This document shows positions 11,907 through 12,000 of a stretch of 12,000 nucleotides of DNA, piece by piece. Source of the DNA: an uncultured Clostridia bacterium. GTDB lineage: Bacteria; Bacillota; Clostridia; TANB77; CAG-508. The notes below the pieces were generated by a model, which did no database searches, was not told the DNA's origin, and was given only the letters and a program-made list of their open reading frames with translations. The first letter of the stretch is position 1. The number at the start of each line of letters is the position of its first letter. The stretch covers positions 1 to 12,000 of the forward strand of contig CALXRJ010000148.1 in the NCBI GenBank assembly GCA_944390615.1. The letters are read 5' to 3'. The translations under genes and the position numbers were made by a program.

Positions 11907-12000
11907 TACCTGAAGAGCATCTAAACTTAAATAAAACGAGCCTCTCGCTACATCCTTCGCGCTTCCTCATTTCATTTAAGTTAAGATGCTCTATCAGGTA
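11907..12000. repeat. long imperfect inverted repeat running to the window edge
   Basis: The left arm 11907-11932 (TACCTGAAGAGCATCT, then AAACTTAAAT) is nearly the inverted complement of 11974-12000 (ATTTAAGTTAAGATGCTC, then TATCAGGTA). There are one or two mismatches or bulges over about 26 bases. The 41-base loop is GC-richer. Pairing may continue beyond base 12000, since GCCGGCA lies just left of the left arm. Confidence 0.7.

Noticed and set aside
11779..11970. Minus-strand 63-codon frame in the structured segment
   Set aside because: It overlaps the end of the 91-aa gene and the inverted-repeat arms, shows no family resemblance, and is better explained as a by-product of a GC-richer structured region.

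Overview
The window looks like the chromosome of a low-GC Gram-positive bacterium of the Clostridia. The codons are strongly A/T-rich, with AGA as the main arginine codon. Promoters have TTGACA/TATAAT form and ribosome-binding sites are AGGAGG-like. The gene content fits: a heterotetrameric (PyrK/PyrDB) dihydroorotate dehydrogenase, a tig-clpP-clpX block, a Firmicutes-type L21 leader, and a 'KGITLMALIVTI' prepilin protein of a kind common in gut Clostridia. All recognised genes end in TAA or TAG. I see no tRNA, rRNA, CRISPR array or transposase gene.

Layout. 1-218 is the 3' end of an ABC/SMC-like ATPase gene. 219-838 has no protein gene but holds a probable 6S RNA (about 451-655), a consensus promoter and an L21-type leader. 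These lead into rplU and rpmA (839-1562), which end at a perfect palindromic terminator. 1779-3245 encodes a prepilin-like membrane-anchored protein with a formylglycine-generating-enzyme-like (C-type-lectin-fold) C-terminal domain. Its last 60 codons have unusual composition. Two inverted repeats and a terminator separate it from rpmB on the minus strand (3564-3761). Divergently, tig, clpP and clpX run from 4028 to 7561. 7562-7903 has no protein gene but holds a small palindromic element, a promoter-hairpin-terminator unit and the pyrF promoter. The pyrimidine cluster pyrF-pyrK-(unknown 114-aa gene)-pyrD fills 7904-10986. The right end (10987-12000) is accessory in character: a 53-aa ribbon-helix-helix protein, an unknown 91-aa protein, and a GC-richer segment that looks like structured RNA or a palindromic element and runs off the window.

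How the genes work together. L21, L27 and L28 are 50S subunit proteins. Trigger factor receives nascent chains at the ribosome exit, and ClpXP is the cytosolic AAA+ protease encoded just after it. PyrF and the PyrK/PyrD complex perform steps of de novo UMP synthesis. pyrE, pyrB and pyrC are not in the window.

The most interesting item is the prepilin/FGE-like protein. The codons at its 3' end switch from A-ending to mostly NNY (including CGT, CTC, GCG, CGG and TCG, which are rare here), inside the part of the fold that is variable in diversity-generating retroelement (DGR) targets. A 10-bp-stem hairpin sits 36 nt after the stop codon, where some DGRs keep a target-recognition hairpin. No reverse transcriptase or template repeat is present in the window, so this remains a hypothesis. 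Other points of note are an L27 without the N-terminal extension usual in Firmicutes and without a prp gene beside it, K/E/A-rich tails on three translation proteins, an unknown gene inside the pyr operon, and the structured segment at 11802-12000.
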